Assembly (NCBI GenBank): GCA_028819835.1
Contig: JAPPKR010000092.1
Location: 1-20,997, forward strand
DNA: 20,997 nucleotides
Direction of reading: 5' to 3'
DNA from: a bacterium
GTDB taxonomy: Bacteria; Actinomycetota; Acidimicrobiia; UBA5794; ZC4RG35
A program made the position numbers and the translations under genes. The first letter of the stretch is position 1; each line of letters begins with the position of its first letter. The notes beneath the pieces were generated by a model. It was not told the origin of the DNA, ran no database searches, and saw only the letters and a program-made list of their open reading frames with translations. Positions 1-8,488 of the stretch are shown piece after piece.

Positions 1-126
1 AAGTGGGTCGGCATCCTGTACATCTGGCCTGGTTCAAAATCGTATGGCACGGGTGCCTCCCCTCAATGTAGGGCGCAGGACCCTCGTCCCGCTATTCAGT
101 CTTCGTAAGACCCTACCGCGGCCCTG
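1..126. other. Non-coding left edge, with a small hairpin downstream of the peptidase gene
   Basis: No convincing reading frame is seen here. A 5-bp perfect stem with a 3-nt loop (99-103 with 107-111) lies inside a wider inverted pair GTAGGG/CCCTAC (68-73 with 111-116; the two overlap at one base). It sits just past the stop codon of the leftward S9 peptidase gene, so it could form part of a 3' end structure. There is no clear run of T on the minus strand after the stem, so a terminator call is not justified. Confidence 0.3.
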
Positions 127-2421
127 CTACGGGGCGGCCACCTGGTATCCCCGGGGTGGTTGTTCACCCATGAGATGCTCGACGAAGTAATCCCAGCGGC
201 GGCGGGTGAAATAGGGATCCTCGTTCCAGGTGCCCCAGGTTCCGGCGAAATCGTGATTGCGGTTGGGAAGCACTAACAGATCGAAGTCCCGGTTGGCCGC
301 CACCAGGGCGTCGACCAGTTGCATGGTTGCGGCGGGGTTGACGTTGTCGTCCATGTCGCCTGTCACCAGCAGGAGCTTTCCTTGGAGCTTGTGAGCCAGG
401 GTCCGGTTGGCCTGGGTGTCCCAGCCGGGTCCAGGGAGGGGCCCGATCCAGCGTTCCCCCCAGGTGACGTTGGTGAGTGCCTGGTCGTGGTTTCCCGCCG
501 AGGCGACGCCCACCCGGTACACCTCGGGGTATTCCAGCATGGCCCTGACCGCCGCGTACCCGCCCGCCGAATGACCGTAGATGCCGACCCGGTCGAGGTC
601 GAGGTACGGCCTCTCCTCGGCCAACTGGGTGAGCACCGCCACGTGATCGGCCAGGACTCTCGCCTCCCCGGACCTACCGTATCCAGCGTCCAGAAAGGCC
701 TTGGACCTACCGGGCGTGCCACGCCCGTCGACGGTGAACACCACGAATCCCATCTCGGCGAGGCAGCGGGTGCTCTCACCCACCACATCTGTGAAGGCGC
801 GGGGAGTCCTGGTGGCCTGCGGACCCGGATAGATACTCTCGATCACCGGACACTTGAGGGCGGGATCGAAGTCATGGGGCAGGACGATCATCCCCCACAG
901 GTCAGTCTCGCCGTCGCTTGCCCTTGCCGTGAACCGCTCAGGGTATCTCCACCCGGTGGCCAAGAGTCGGGAGACGTCGGTTTCGGCCACCTGCGCCACC
1001 AACTTGCCGGTAGACCTGCGCAGCACCGTCCTGGGCGGCTGGTCGATCCGGGAATAGCGGTCCACAAAGTATTGACCGTCGGGCGAGAAGTCCACGAAGG
1101 GAGGCCACTCGCCATGCTCGGCGTCCTCGGGAGTGAGGAGGACCGGGTCTCCCCCGTCGAGGCTCACCGAATAGAGGTGGTGGTAGTAAGGGTCACGGAA
1201 TGGCTCTCTTCCGGTGCCCATGAAGAACGCCGTCCGGGTCTCTTCATCGACTTTAACCAGGTCGGTGACCACCCACTCCCCGCCGGTCAACTGGCGGATG
1301 GGACCACCGCTGCCGTCCAAAAGGTAGAGGTGACCCCAGCCGCTTCTGGTCGAGTACCAGATGATCTCCTGGCGATCTCTCGCCACCCAGACGTTGGGAG
1401 GGCCGTAGTACACGGCGTTGAGGTCGATGGGGGTATCGCTCCTTTCCTCCACCAGCACCGTGCACTCGCCCGTCGACGGATCGGCCGAGACCAAACGGAC
1501 CGAGCGTCGGTCCCGGTCCCAGTCGAGGAAGAAGACGTTGTCTGAGCCGGAGGCCCACCAGACGTGATTCAGCTCGATTGGAGTGAGGAACGGCGACGCG
1601 AGCGGTCGCCACCCAAGGTCGGTGCGCCCAGCCGTCTCCACATCGAACACCACCAGTTGCGCCAGCGGCAACTCGGCATCGCCCGGCAAGGCCTGGCGGT
1701 AGGAGTGGACCCGGGGGCGCAGCGATCCTTCGGGAGCGCCCTGGAAGAGGTGCAACATCTCGACCCGTCGCTCGTCGAGGCGGTGGGAAAGGAGGTAGCG
1801 CTCGTCGGGAGACCACAACACCCGGGGGGGAACCTTGCGCCCTCGGAGTCGGTCGCTGACCTCCGAGTTGCGGCCCTCCGGCGACGACCCGTAGCCGTAG
1901 GATGGCTGGGCGTCGTTGGTTAGGGCCGTGGAGGAACCTTTGGCGCGGTCGACCAGCACCAGGTTGCCGGCGTCGATCCTTGCCTCGTACCTTCCCGATG
2001 GAGAGAGACTCCCCTGCGCATCTGTCGGCGCGGAATCGGGCAGGGCCGTCAACTCGGAACCGTCGCGCCCACATTCCCACCTCCGACCGTCGACCCCGAA
2101 GCGCATGCGGGAGCCTCCGGAAGTGAACTCGAAGGACTGGAAAGGGAGGCCGGACGGGCGGATCTCCTTTCCCATGGCTTCCGTGAGAGCCTGTGCCACC
2201 CCCCGGTGATCGAACGCCTCCTGTTGGCGGCCGGTCGGTGCGTCTACCAACATGAGCCGCTGACCCGAGGCCGACTCGGAGCGGTACCAGAAGGAACTGG
2301 AATCAGGGAACCAATGCACCGGCGTCTCCAGGTTGTACACCAGCGACCTGACGTTGCGGTGGAGCATTTGCTCGGCACGCCGGTAGCGCTCCCGCATGCC
2401 GGGCTCGGGTTCCGAGTTCAC
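127..2421 (-). CDS. S9-family (prolyl oligopeptidase / DPP IV-like) serine peptidase
   Basis: This 764-residue protein has the layout of S9 peptidases: an N-terminal beta-propeller-like half (to about residue 480) and a C-terminal alpha/beta-hydrolase half. Ser618 sits in GHSAGG, an acidic pair DDNV at 691-694 supplies the probable catalytic Asp691, and His723 lies in RNHDF, giving the family triad. The segment DGRGTPGR (565-572) is also typical of DPP IV-like enzymes. Members cleave short peptides, often after Pro or Ala; the specificity here is unknown. There is no signal peptide or membrane segment, so it is probably cytoplasmic and would act on imported peptides. The start is GTG, overlapping the upstream PLP-enzyme stop by 4 nt (GTGA), which implies translational coupling. 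The family call is firm; the substrate is not known. Confidence 0.93.
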   Translation of the reverse strand: MNSEPEPGMRERYRRAEQMLHRNVRSLVYNLETPVHWFPDSSSFWYRSESASGQRLMLVDAPTGRQQEAFDHRGVAQALTEAMGKEIRPSGLPFQSFEFTSGGSRMRFGVDGRRWECGRDGSELTALPDSAPTDAQGSLSPSGRYEARIDAGNLVLVDRAKGSSTALTNDAQPSYGYGSSPEGRNSEVSDRLRGRKVPPRVLWSPDERYLLSHRLDERRVEMLHLFQGAPEGSLRPRVHSYRQALPGDAELPLAQLVVFDVETAGRTDLGWRPLASPFLTPIELNHVWWASGSDNVFFLDWDRDRRSVRLVSADPSTGECTVLVEERSDTPIDLNAVYYGPPNVWVARDRQEIIWYSTRSGWGHLYLLDGSGGPIRQLTGGEWVVTDLVKVDEETRTAFFMGTGREPFRDPYYHHLYSVSLDGGDPVLLTPEDAEHGEWPPFVDFSPDGQYFVDRYSRIDQPPRTVLRRSTGKLVAQVAETDVSRLLATGWRYPERFTARASDGETDLWGMIVLPHDFDPALKCPVIESIYPGPQATRTPRAFTDVVGESTRCLAEMGFVVFTVDGRGTPGRSKAFLDAGYGRSGEARVLADHVAVLTQLAEERPYLDLDRVGIYGHSAGGYAAVRAMLEYPEVYRVGVASAGNHDQALTNVTWGERWIGPLPGPGWDTQANRTLAHKLQGKLLLVTGDMDDNVNPAATMQLVDALVAANRDFDLLVLPNRNHDFAGTWGTWNEDPYFTRRRWDYFVEHLMGEQPPRGYQVAAP

Positions 2422-3593
2422 CGGTCTCGGTCCTCCAGGATCTCAGCCAGGCGCTCGGCGATGATCATCTCCTGGCCGTCCTGGAGAGTGGAGACCCTGA
2501 TGTCCATGTAGTCGCGGTCGGGGTCGACCCACTGGTAGTGGGGACGGAGGATGATGCACGGCTTCCCCTGGTGCAACTCCCTCACCACCTCCGCCAGGGT
2601 CTTGGGCGAGCGGGAGCGGTCGAAGGTGATCCGGAGGGAATCGGGCGGCTTCGGCTCGGACGTAACAGAGCCGTCAGCGTAGGTGAAGCTCAGGAACGAG
2701 AATCCCTCAAGGCGGGTGCGCATGTTGTCCAGCAGCCTCCGGTAACGGCGGAAGCGTTCGGCGTGGTCCATCTCCAGCCATTGTTTCAGAGCCGCGTAGG
2801 CGGCCACTATCTCGCTCCGCCCCACTTTCATGTGCCTCCCGAACGCCAGTGCGTTTGGACCCTCGAAGGCCAGGTAGCTGTTCTTTCGTGCAGCAGCTAT
2901 CCCCTCGGCGGTGCCGGTGAGGATGCCCGCCATTGATCCGGCGCCGAAGAACTTGCCGCTGTAGGTCGCGAAGTCGGCGCCGGCCCGGACGTACTTGCTG
3001 AAATTCTCGAGGGGATAGACCTGCTCGGCGGCGTCGACAATAAGGGGCAGGTCGCGGCCCTTGGCTATCCCGAGAACTTGTTCAAAGGAGACCGTTTCGG
3101 GTGCTCCCGGTGCGTAGTAGAAGATCCCGGCGGTCCGCTCTGTGATGCAGCGTTCGATGTCCGAGGCGGTGGTGGAACCGACCTCTCCGGCCAGTACGAT
3201 CCTCCCGCCGGCGCCTTCCAGGCTGCGGTCGTAGAAGGTCCTCCGGTCGGCGGGGACCACGAACTCGGAGGCCATCCCCGTGGTGTCCGGGATCCGCGCC
3301 ACCAGGTCGTCTCTTCCTCCTGTGATGCAGGCGGCGGTGGCCAGCACCGCTCCGGCGGCGGCGCCCGGCGTGACCAGGGCCGCCTCGATTCCCAACATCT
3401 CGGCGATCGCCTCCCCGGCCGCGTCCGAGAGGCTCTCGACCTCGATGAATGCCTGGTTGGCGGCCGCGATCGCCTCTAGTACCGGTCCTCGGGGAAGGCT
3501 CCCGCCCAGGCCGGTGAGGTCGTTGTGAGCGTTGATCACCGGACCGATCCCCAGGTCGGACAGGACCGTGCGACCGCTCCATGCTCCGCTCAT
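2418..3593 (-). CDS. SelA-like PLP-dependent enzyme (aminotransferase class V fold)
   Basis: The 391-residue product resembles the SelA / D-glucosaminate-6-phosphate ammonia-lyase branch of fold-type I PLP enzymes. The PLP-contacting Asp187 is in LIVDAA, and the probable Schiff-base Lys214 is in YSGKFFGAG. The N-terminal GPVINAHNDLTGLGGSLP matches the 'VINA.G....GGS' opening of this group. True SelA makes selenocysteinyl-tRNA, but no selenium genes are visible here and many SelA-like proteins are lyases or racemase-like enzymes on amino acids or amino sugars, so no substrate is assigned. I chose the ATG at 3593, which has a GGGGGA stretch about 10 nt upstream. An in-frame GTG at 3617 would add 8 residues but has no visible ribosome site. 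The stop overlaps the peptidase start by 4 nt. The gap from the ATPase stop is 60 nt, so it may belong to the iron operon. Confidence 0.85.
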   Translation of the reverse strand: MSGAWSGRTVLSDLGIGPVINAHNDLTGLGGSLPRGPVLEAIAAANQAFIEVESLSDAAGEAIAEMLGIEAALVTPGAAAGAVLATAACITGGRDDLVARIPDTTGMASEFVVPADRRTFYDRSLEGAGGRIVLAGEVGSTTASDIERCITERTAGIFYYAPGAPETVSFEQVLGIAKGRDLPLIVDAAEQVYPLENFSKYVRAGADFATYSGKFFGAGSMAGILTGTAEGIAAARKNSYLAFEGPNALAFGRHMKVGRSEIVAAYAALKQWLEMDHAERFRRYRRLLDNMRTRLEGFSFLSFTYADGSVTSEPKPPDSLRITFDRSRSPKTLAEVVRELHQGKPCIILRPHYQWVDPDRDYMDIRVSTLQDGQEMIIAERLAEILEDRDR

Positions 3594-3653
3594 CGCCGGG
3601 CCATCCCCCAAGGTCACCGACGGAGCCTGCGAGGGATGTCCGTTCTCATGGCT

Positions 3654-4496
3654 TCACCCGTTCGCCGCATTCTCCCGGTCTTCGGAGAATACCGGCGAGT
3701 GGGGTATGCACATGGGCGAGCCGGTGTTCGGGTCGGTGGCCACCGACGCCTCGACGCCGAAGCAGTCCCGCAGGAGCCGGGGAGTCAGGACCTGTGCGGG
3801 AGGGCCGTCGGCCACCACGTCGCCGCCGGACAGGGCGACCATGCGATCGGAGAACCGCGCCGCATGGTTGAGGTCGTGGAGCACCATCACGATGGTCACC
3901 CCCCGGTCGCGGTTCAGGCCTGACACCAGTTCCAGCAGATCCAGTTGGTGTCCGACGTCGAGGAAGGTGGTGGGTTCGTCGAGTAGAAGGATGTCGGTCT
4001 GCTGGGAGAGAGCCAGCGCCATCCAGGCGCGCTGGCGTTCCCCGCCCGACAGGGTGTCGATGGGACGGTGGATGAACTCGGAGAGCCGGGTCATCCGGAT
4101 TGCGTCCTGGATCGCTTCGTCGTCCCGGCGCCGCAGCATCCCCAGCGCCCCCACATGGGGAAAGCGACCCTGCTCGACCAACTCCATGACGGTGAGTTCG
4201 GCCGGGACCTCGTGGACCTGGGGCAGGATGGCCATCTGTCGGGCGACCTGGCGGGTGGGGAGGCGGTTTATGTCCTGGCCGGACAGGTAGACGGCGCCCC
4301 GGAGCGGCGCGATGAGGCGCGCCAGGGTCTTGAGGGTGGTGCTCTTCCCCGACCCGTTGGGACCCACCAGGGCGGTCCTGGTCCCGTGCTCGATGGTGAT
4401 GCTGAGCCGGTGGGACACCACGTGGCTCCCGTAGCCGGTGGAGATCTGGTCGGTGGTGAAGGCGGGATCTGACTTCATGGGCTGTTTCTCCGTCAT
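3654..4496 (-). CDS. Iron-siderophore-type ABC transporter ATP-binding protein (FepC/FhuC family)
   Basis: A 280-residue ATPase that would power the two FecCD permeases encoded just upstream. Walker A is GPNGSGKST (45-53), the signature is LSGGERQ (149-155), Walker B is ILLLDEP (169-175) with catalytic Glu174, and the switch His is H207 in VLHDLNHA. The VLHDLNHA(A)R pattern and the overall length are typical of siderophore/cobalamin/heme ATPases. The ATG start overlaps the permease stop by 4 nt (ATGA). The same frame stays open far upstream, but that extension runs antisense-like across the permease gene and is not coding. The C-terminal tail after the core fold contains SPMCIPHSP, usual for this family. 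Transported ligand is inferred as Fe(III)-siderophore from the Fur box and binding protein; heme or cobalamin are alternatives. Confidence 0.95.
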   Translation of the reverse strand: MTEKQPMKSDPAFTTDQISTGYGSHVVSHRLSITIEHGTRTALVGPNGSGKSTTLKTLARLIAPLRGAVYLSGQDINRLPTRQVARQMAILPQVHEVPAELTVMELVEQGRFPHVGALGMLRRRDDEAIQDAIRMTRLSEFIHRPIDTLSGGERQRAWMALALSQQTDILLLDEPTTFLDVGHQLDLLELVSGLNRDRGVTIVMVLHDLNHAARFSDRMVALSGGDVVADGPPAQVLTPRLLRDCFGVEASVATDPNTGSPMCIPHSPVFSEDRENAANG

Positions 4497-5581
4497 CGCA
4501 TTCGCTCTCTCATCAGGTACAGGAAGAAGGGCGCCCCCACCAGGGCGGTGAAGGCACCTACGGGCACGCGGCTGCCGCTCTCGGTCTGGATCTCCCAGAA
4601 GGGAATCCAGTCGAGCGAGAACACCCGCGCCAGGAGGTCGGCGCTCACCAGGATGATGGCGCCCACCAGCGCCGAACAGACCAAGAGCCGCCGGAGGTCG
4701 GACCCCACCAGGGTGCGCGCCAGGTGCGGGGCGATCAGACCCAGGAAGGCGATGCCTCCCACCACCGATATCGATCCGGCGGCCAGCACCACCGCGGTCA
4801 TGAGGATGATCCCGCGGGCCACCTCGGTCCGAAGGCCCAGGCTCACCGAGGTGGCGTCTCCCAGTTGCAGGGCGTTGGCGAGGGGGATGACCATCACCAC
4901 CAGGGGGAGGATCAGCACCGCCACCGGGACCAGGAAGATGAGGTGGTCCCAGGTCCTGGTGCCGAGCGACCCGACCAGCCATCTGACGATCGAGTCGATG
5001 GTGCTGCCCGAGACCAGGACAATGAAGGAGGTGACCGAGGAGACCGCGGCGGCCACGATCACCCCGGTGAGGATCAGCCGGATGGGGTCGGTGCCGGCCC
5101 GGCGGTAGCTCAGCACGTAGACGAGACCGCCGGCGATCAGGCCCCCGGCGATGGCCGCCATCGGCACGAAGGCGTTGAGGTCGTCCATTGCTCCCTCGGT
5201 TCCGTAGCTGATGGCCAGAGCCAGGACCGCTCCCAGGACGGCGCCTTGGGTGACCCCCACGGTGGCGGGAGCGGCGAGGGGATTGCGGAGGACCGACTGG
5301 AGGAACGCACCCGAGCAAGCCAGCATGGCGCCCGCCAGCGCGGCGATCAACACGCGGGGCACCCGCACCTCCCACACCGAGATGCGGTGAAAGACTTCGT
5401 CGGCCTGGTTGATAAGTGCCTTCCAGACCTGATCGGGACCGAAGATGACAGGTCCCAGCATCACGTAGGCGCACATCACCGCCAGGAGCAGCGCTCCCAG
5501 GGTCACCAGGACCCACCGGGCGCGGACCGCCGGGTTCACCGCGGCGTCCCGGCGGCGAGTGCCGAGCGAGGTGGCGGTCAC
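4493..5581 (-). CDS. FecCD-family ABC permease (second of two)
   Basis: A 362-residue multi-pass membrane protein with about ten hydrophobic segments. It carries the FecCD hallmarks: RVPRVLIAALAGAMLACSGAFLQSVLRNPLAAP near residues 73-105, and GGIAFLGLIAPHLARTLVGSD in the C-terminal third, which forms the coupling region contacting the ATPase. It would pair with the product of the preceding gene as a heterodimeric channel for a siderophore-type ligand. The start is GTG, and GTGA overlaps the previous permease stop by 4 nt; the downstream ATPase overlaps by ATGA. These tight junctions support one translation-coupled unit. The N-terminal 20 residues are polar and Arg-rich, as expected for a cytoplasmic lead-in. 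Confidence 0.95.
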   Translation of the reverse strand: MTATSLGTRRRDAAVNPAVRARWVLVTLGALLLAVMCAYVMLGPVIFGPDQVWKALINQADEVFHRISVWEVRVPRVLIAALAGAMLACSGAFLQSVLRNPLAAPATVGVTQGAVLGAVLALAISYGTEGAMDDLNAFVPMAAIAGGLIAGGLVYVLSYRRAGTDPIRLILTGVIVAAAVSSVTSFIVLVSGSTIDSIVRWLVGSLGTRTWDHLIFLVPVAVLILPLVVMVIPLANALQLGDATSVSLGLRTEVARGIILMTAVVLAAGSISVVGGIAFLGLIAPHLARTLVGSDLRRLLVCSALVGAIILVSADLLARVFSLDWIPFWEIQTESGSRVPVGAFTALVGAPFFLYLMRERMR

Positions 5582-6609
5582 GAGAGAGCCCGCCTGCGCA
5601 GGAGCCCGCGCTGCATGAGCACCAGGAGCGCCGGCGCGCCCAGCACCACCGTCCAGAGGCCCACCGCGATCTCGTGGGGATGGAGCGCCAGTCGGGCGGC
5701 CATGTCGGCCGAGAGGACCAGGATCGCCCCCATCACGGCCGAGAGCGGCACCACGATCCGGGCGTCGGAGGTCCTAAGCAGCCTGCGGACGATGTGCGGC
5801 GACACCAGCGCTATGAAGCCGATCGGCCCGGCGATGGCGATCACCGGCGCCACCAGGAGGACCGCTCCTGCGAACAGCACCGCCCTGGTCCGCCGGACGC
5901 CGACGCCGAGACCCTCGGCAACCTCGTCACCCAGCTTCAGAATGTTCAACGGCCGTCCCGCCAGGAGGAATATGGCGAGGAGGGTAACCGTCCAGGGCGC
6001 CACCAGGCGGACCTCCTCCCATTGGACGTCGGAGAGACTCCCCACCAGGAAGCGGTAGATAACCGAGACGCCCCCGAAATTGGGCGCCAGCGTGATCACC
6101 GCGATCACCAGGGCGTTGAGCAGAGCGGTGAAGGCCGCACCCACCAGGAGCATCCGCATGGGGTTGGACTTGAGGCTCACCAGCGACAGGATCACCGTTC
6201 CGGTAGCCAGTCCGGCCAGGAGGGCGGCGATCGGCAGGGCGATTCCCGGGAAGGGGAGGCGGAAGGCGATGATGGTGGCCACTGCCAGGGAGGCGCCGGC
6301 GGAGACGCCGATCAACTCCGGCCCCGCCAGGGGGTTGCGGAGGGTGTCCTGCATCACCGCTCCCGAGGCGCCCAGCATGGCGCCGGCCACCACTGCGCCG
6401 ACCACCCGGGGAAGGCGGAGGTTGCGGACGATGAACTGGCGGTTCCCCTCCGACTCCGAACCGAACAACGCCTCCAGAACCTCCCCGACCGACAGATCGG
6501 GTGTTCCCTGCATGAGCGACACCACGGCCACCAGCGCGCAAAGGGAGGCGATAGCGGCCACCACCCCGGTTGCCCGCATCCATCGGTTGCGGTATAGAGA
6601 GTCTCTCAC
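5578..6609 (-). CDS. FecCD-family ABC permease (first of two)
   Basis: This second FecCD permease shows LRLPRVVGAVVAGAMLGASGAVMQDTLRNPLAGP and GPIGFIALVSPHIVRRLL, the conserved blocks of the family, and about ten membrane segments. The open frame reaches 6756, but the extra 49 codons read through two stable hairpins and overlap the binding-protein gene, and encode a Cys/Arg-rich stretch unlike permeases. I therefore place the start at the GTG at 6609, giving 343 residues, a usual length. An ATG at 6579 is the main alternative (333 residues). Neither has a strong ribosome-binding site, so expression may be lower than that of the binding protein. Its stop overlaps the next permease start by 4 nt. 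Confidence 0.92.
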   Translation of the reverse strand: MRDSLYRNRWMRATGVVAAIASLCALVAVVSLMQGTPDLSVGEVLEALFGSESEGNRQFIVRNLRLPRVVGAVVAGAMLGASGAVMQDTLRNPLAGPELIGVSAGASLAVATIIAFRLPFPGIALPIAALLAGLATGTVILSLVSLKSNPMRMLLVGAAFTALLNALVIAVITLAPNFGGVSVIYRFLVGSLSDVQWEEVRLVAPWTVTLLAIFLLAGRPLNILKLGDEVAEGLGVGVRRTRAVLFAGAVLLVAPVIAIAGPIGFIALVSPHIVRRLLRTSDARIVVPLSAVMGAILVLSADMAARLALHPHEIAVGLWTVVLGAPALLVLMQRGLLRRRALS

Positions 6610-6622
6610 CTTCTGGGAGGAG

Positions 6623-6696
6623 GAGGGCCGCAGGAACCGGCGGCCCTCTCGCCTCGGATGAAGGAGGGCTGCGAGCGAAGGAAGACAGCCCTCCTT
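6623..6696 (-). terminator. Two tandem hairpins between binding-protein and permease genes (attenuator or mRNA-stabilising element)
   Basis: Reading on the minus strand, the first hairpin is a perfect 11-bp stem (6686-6696 with 6661-6671, arm AAGGAGGGCTG) with a 14-nt loop. The second is a perfect 9-bp stem (6640-6648 with 6623-6631, arm GAGGGCCGC) with an 8-nt loop. Neither is followed by a proper T run, so full termination is doubtful. Hairpins after the first gene of an ABC importer operon commonly protect the binding-protein mRNA and reduce permease expression; that role is inferred here. Confidence 0.55.
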
Positions 6697-6712
6697 ACAT
6701 TTACGTGGTCTG

Positions 6713-8488
6713 CTATCGGCCCGCCGGCAACCACACCGACAGGTCGCCCGGGGCATCGTAGAGGTCGGGCCATCCGGCGTTCAGGTAACACTGGTACGCC
6801 CACTGGAGCATCAGCAGTCCGTGACCGAAGGAACCGGCCGAGTCCTCCTCGCACACCCTGCCTTCGCGATGAGCGGTGGTCTGCAGCCAGACCTCGGCGG
6901 TGACGGTGTCCTTGCGAGCACTCCCGGGCCAGGTGATCATCACCCACACCTCGGGATCGACCTCCAGTATGAACTCCCAAGAGAATTCGCTGTCGGGAGA
7001 ACCCCACTCGGAGACGCCCTGGTCGGGGAAGACACACGTCCCGGCGCCCTCGGCATTGAGGAACCGACAGAACGAGGAGGAGTCCCAGATCATCCAGTTG
7101 GTGTCGCCGAACCCGACGGCCACCCTTGTCTCGACCGCTCCGGCGGGGAGGCGGGCCGCCAGGCCCCCGACGTTGGCCTCGAAGCGGGCGACGGCCGCCG
7201 CCGCCTCCGCTTGTCTACCGGTGAGGAGGCCGACATCGATCCATCCCTCCTTGAGGGTCTCGACGCCGCCTATGTCCACCAGGTACACCGGGGCAACGAT
7301 CTCGAGGGCATCGCGCACCTCTTCCTCGCCGACCCGGCCGATGATCAGATCAGGTTCATACTGGGCGACTTCCTCCACCGACATGCGATCGCCGAGCACG
7401 GGGATCGCCGCGGCACCTTCGCCGTAGTAAGCGGCGAAACTCCCCCAGCCATCGCCACGGTGCATGGCGACCGGGACGATTCCCAGGTCGGAGGTGAGGT
7501 CGGTGCAGTTGTCCTGCACGCACAGGATCCGCTCAGCAGGAGCATCCAACGTGATCTCACGCCCGCTCCCATCGGTAACCGTCAAGCTCACCGGCGCATC
7601 GGTATTGAATGCCTCAGCGGTCCCCGGCAGCCAGACTGACAGGTCGCCCGGGTGGTTGTAGAGGTCCGGCCATCCGGCGTTGAGGTAACACTGGTAAGCC
7701 CACTGGAGCATCAGCAGTCCGTGACCGAAGGAGCCGGCCGAGTCCTCTTCACACACCCGGCCATCACGATGGGCGGTGGTCTGGAGCCAGACCTCCGCGG
7801 TGACGGTGTCCTTGCGAGCACTCCCGGGCCAGGTGATCATCACCCACACCTCGGGATCGACCTCCAGTATGAACTCCCAAGAGAATTCGCTGTCGGGAGA
7901 ACCCCACTCGGAGACGCCCTGGTCGGGGAAGACACACGTCCCGGCGCCCTCGGCGTTGAGGAACCGGCAGAACGACGAGGAGTCCCAGATCATCCAGTTG
8001 GTGTCACCGAACCCGACCGCCACCCTGGTATCAACCGCACCAGCAGGCAGACCGGCCGACAAAGCCCCCACATTGGCGTCGAAGCGGGCAATCGCAGCAG
8101 CAGCCTCGTCCTCTCTACCCGTCAACAGACCCACATCGACCCATCCCTCCTTGAGGGTCTCAACACCACCAATATCCACGAGATACACCGGAGCAACAAC
8201 CTCCAACGCGTCCCGTACTTCTTCCTCTCCAACCCGACCGATGATCAGATCAGGCGAGTACTGCGCAACTTCCTCCACCGACATACGATCGCCGAGCACG
8301 GGAATCGCCGCGGCGCCTTCGCCGTAATAGGCAGCAGCGCTACCCCAGCCATCACCCCGATGCATAGCAACCGGCACAATGCCCAGATCCGACGTCAAAT
8401 CAGTGCAGTTGTCCTGCACACATAGGATCCGCTCAGCAGGAGCATCCAACGTGATCTCACGCCCGCTCCCATCGGTAACCGTCAAACT
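6713..8488 (-). repeat. 900-bp tandem coding repeat inside the binding-protein gene
   Basis: The two domain-coding units lie at a constant 900-nt offset without indels over most of their length. Identity is uneven. Positions 6897-7054 match 7797-7954 over 158 nt with no difference, and about 60 nt at 7524-7585 match 8424-8485 exactly. The stretch 7081-7480 versus 7981-8380 instead carries many silent changes (roughly a quarter of bases in the block at 7261-7320). Confidence 0.95.

Noticed and set aside
319..1545. A 408-codon plus-strand open frame
   Set aside because: It is the antisense of the S9 peptidase gene, with no family features; such frames are expected in high-GC DNA.
2418..3593. 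Genuine selenocysteine synthase (SelA)
   Set aside because: The SelA-like fold is shared by lyases of amino acids and amino sugars, and no SelB, SelD or tRNA-Sec gene is visible nearby.
3654..5516. A 620-codon leftward frame spanning the ATPase and much of a permease gene, looking like a fusion
   Set aside because: The part upstream of 4496 is a Gly/Arg/Pro-rich shadow of the permease frame. The ATPase starts at 4496 with a 4-nt overlap.
4724..6058. 444-codon plus-strand frame rich in Asp, Gly, His and Gln
   Set aside because: Antisense shadow of two membrane permease genes; composition is the complement pattern of hydrophobic codons.
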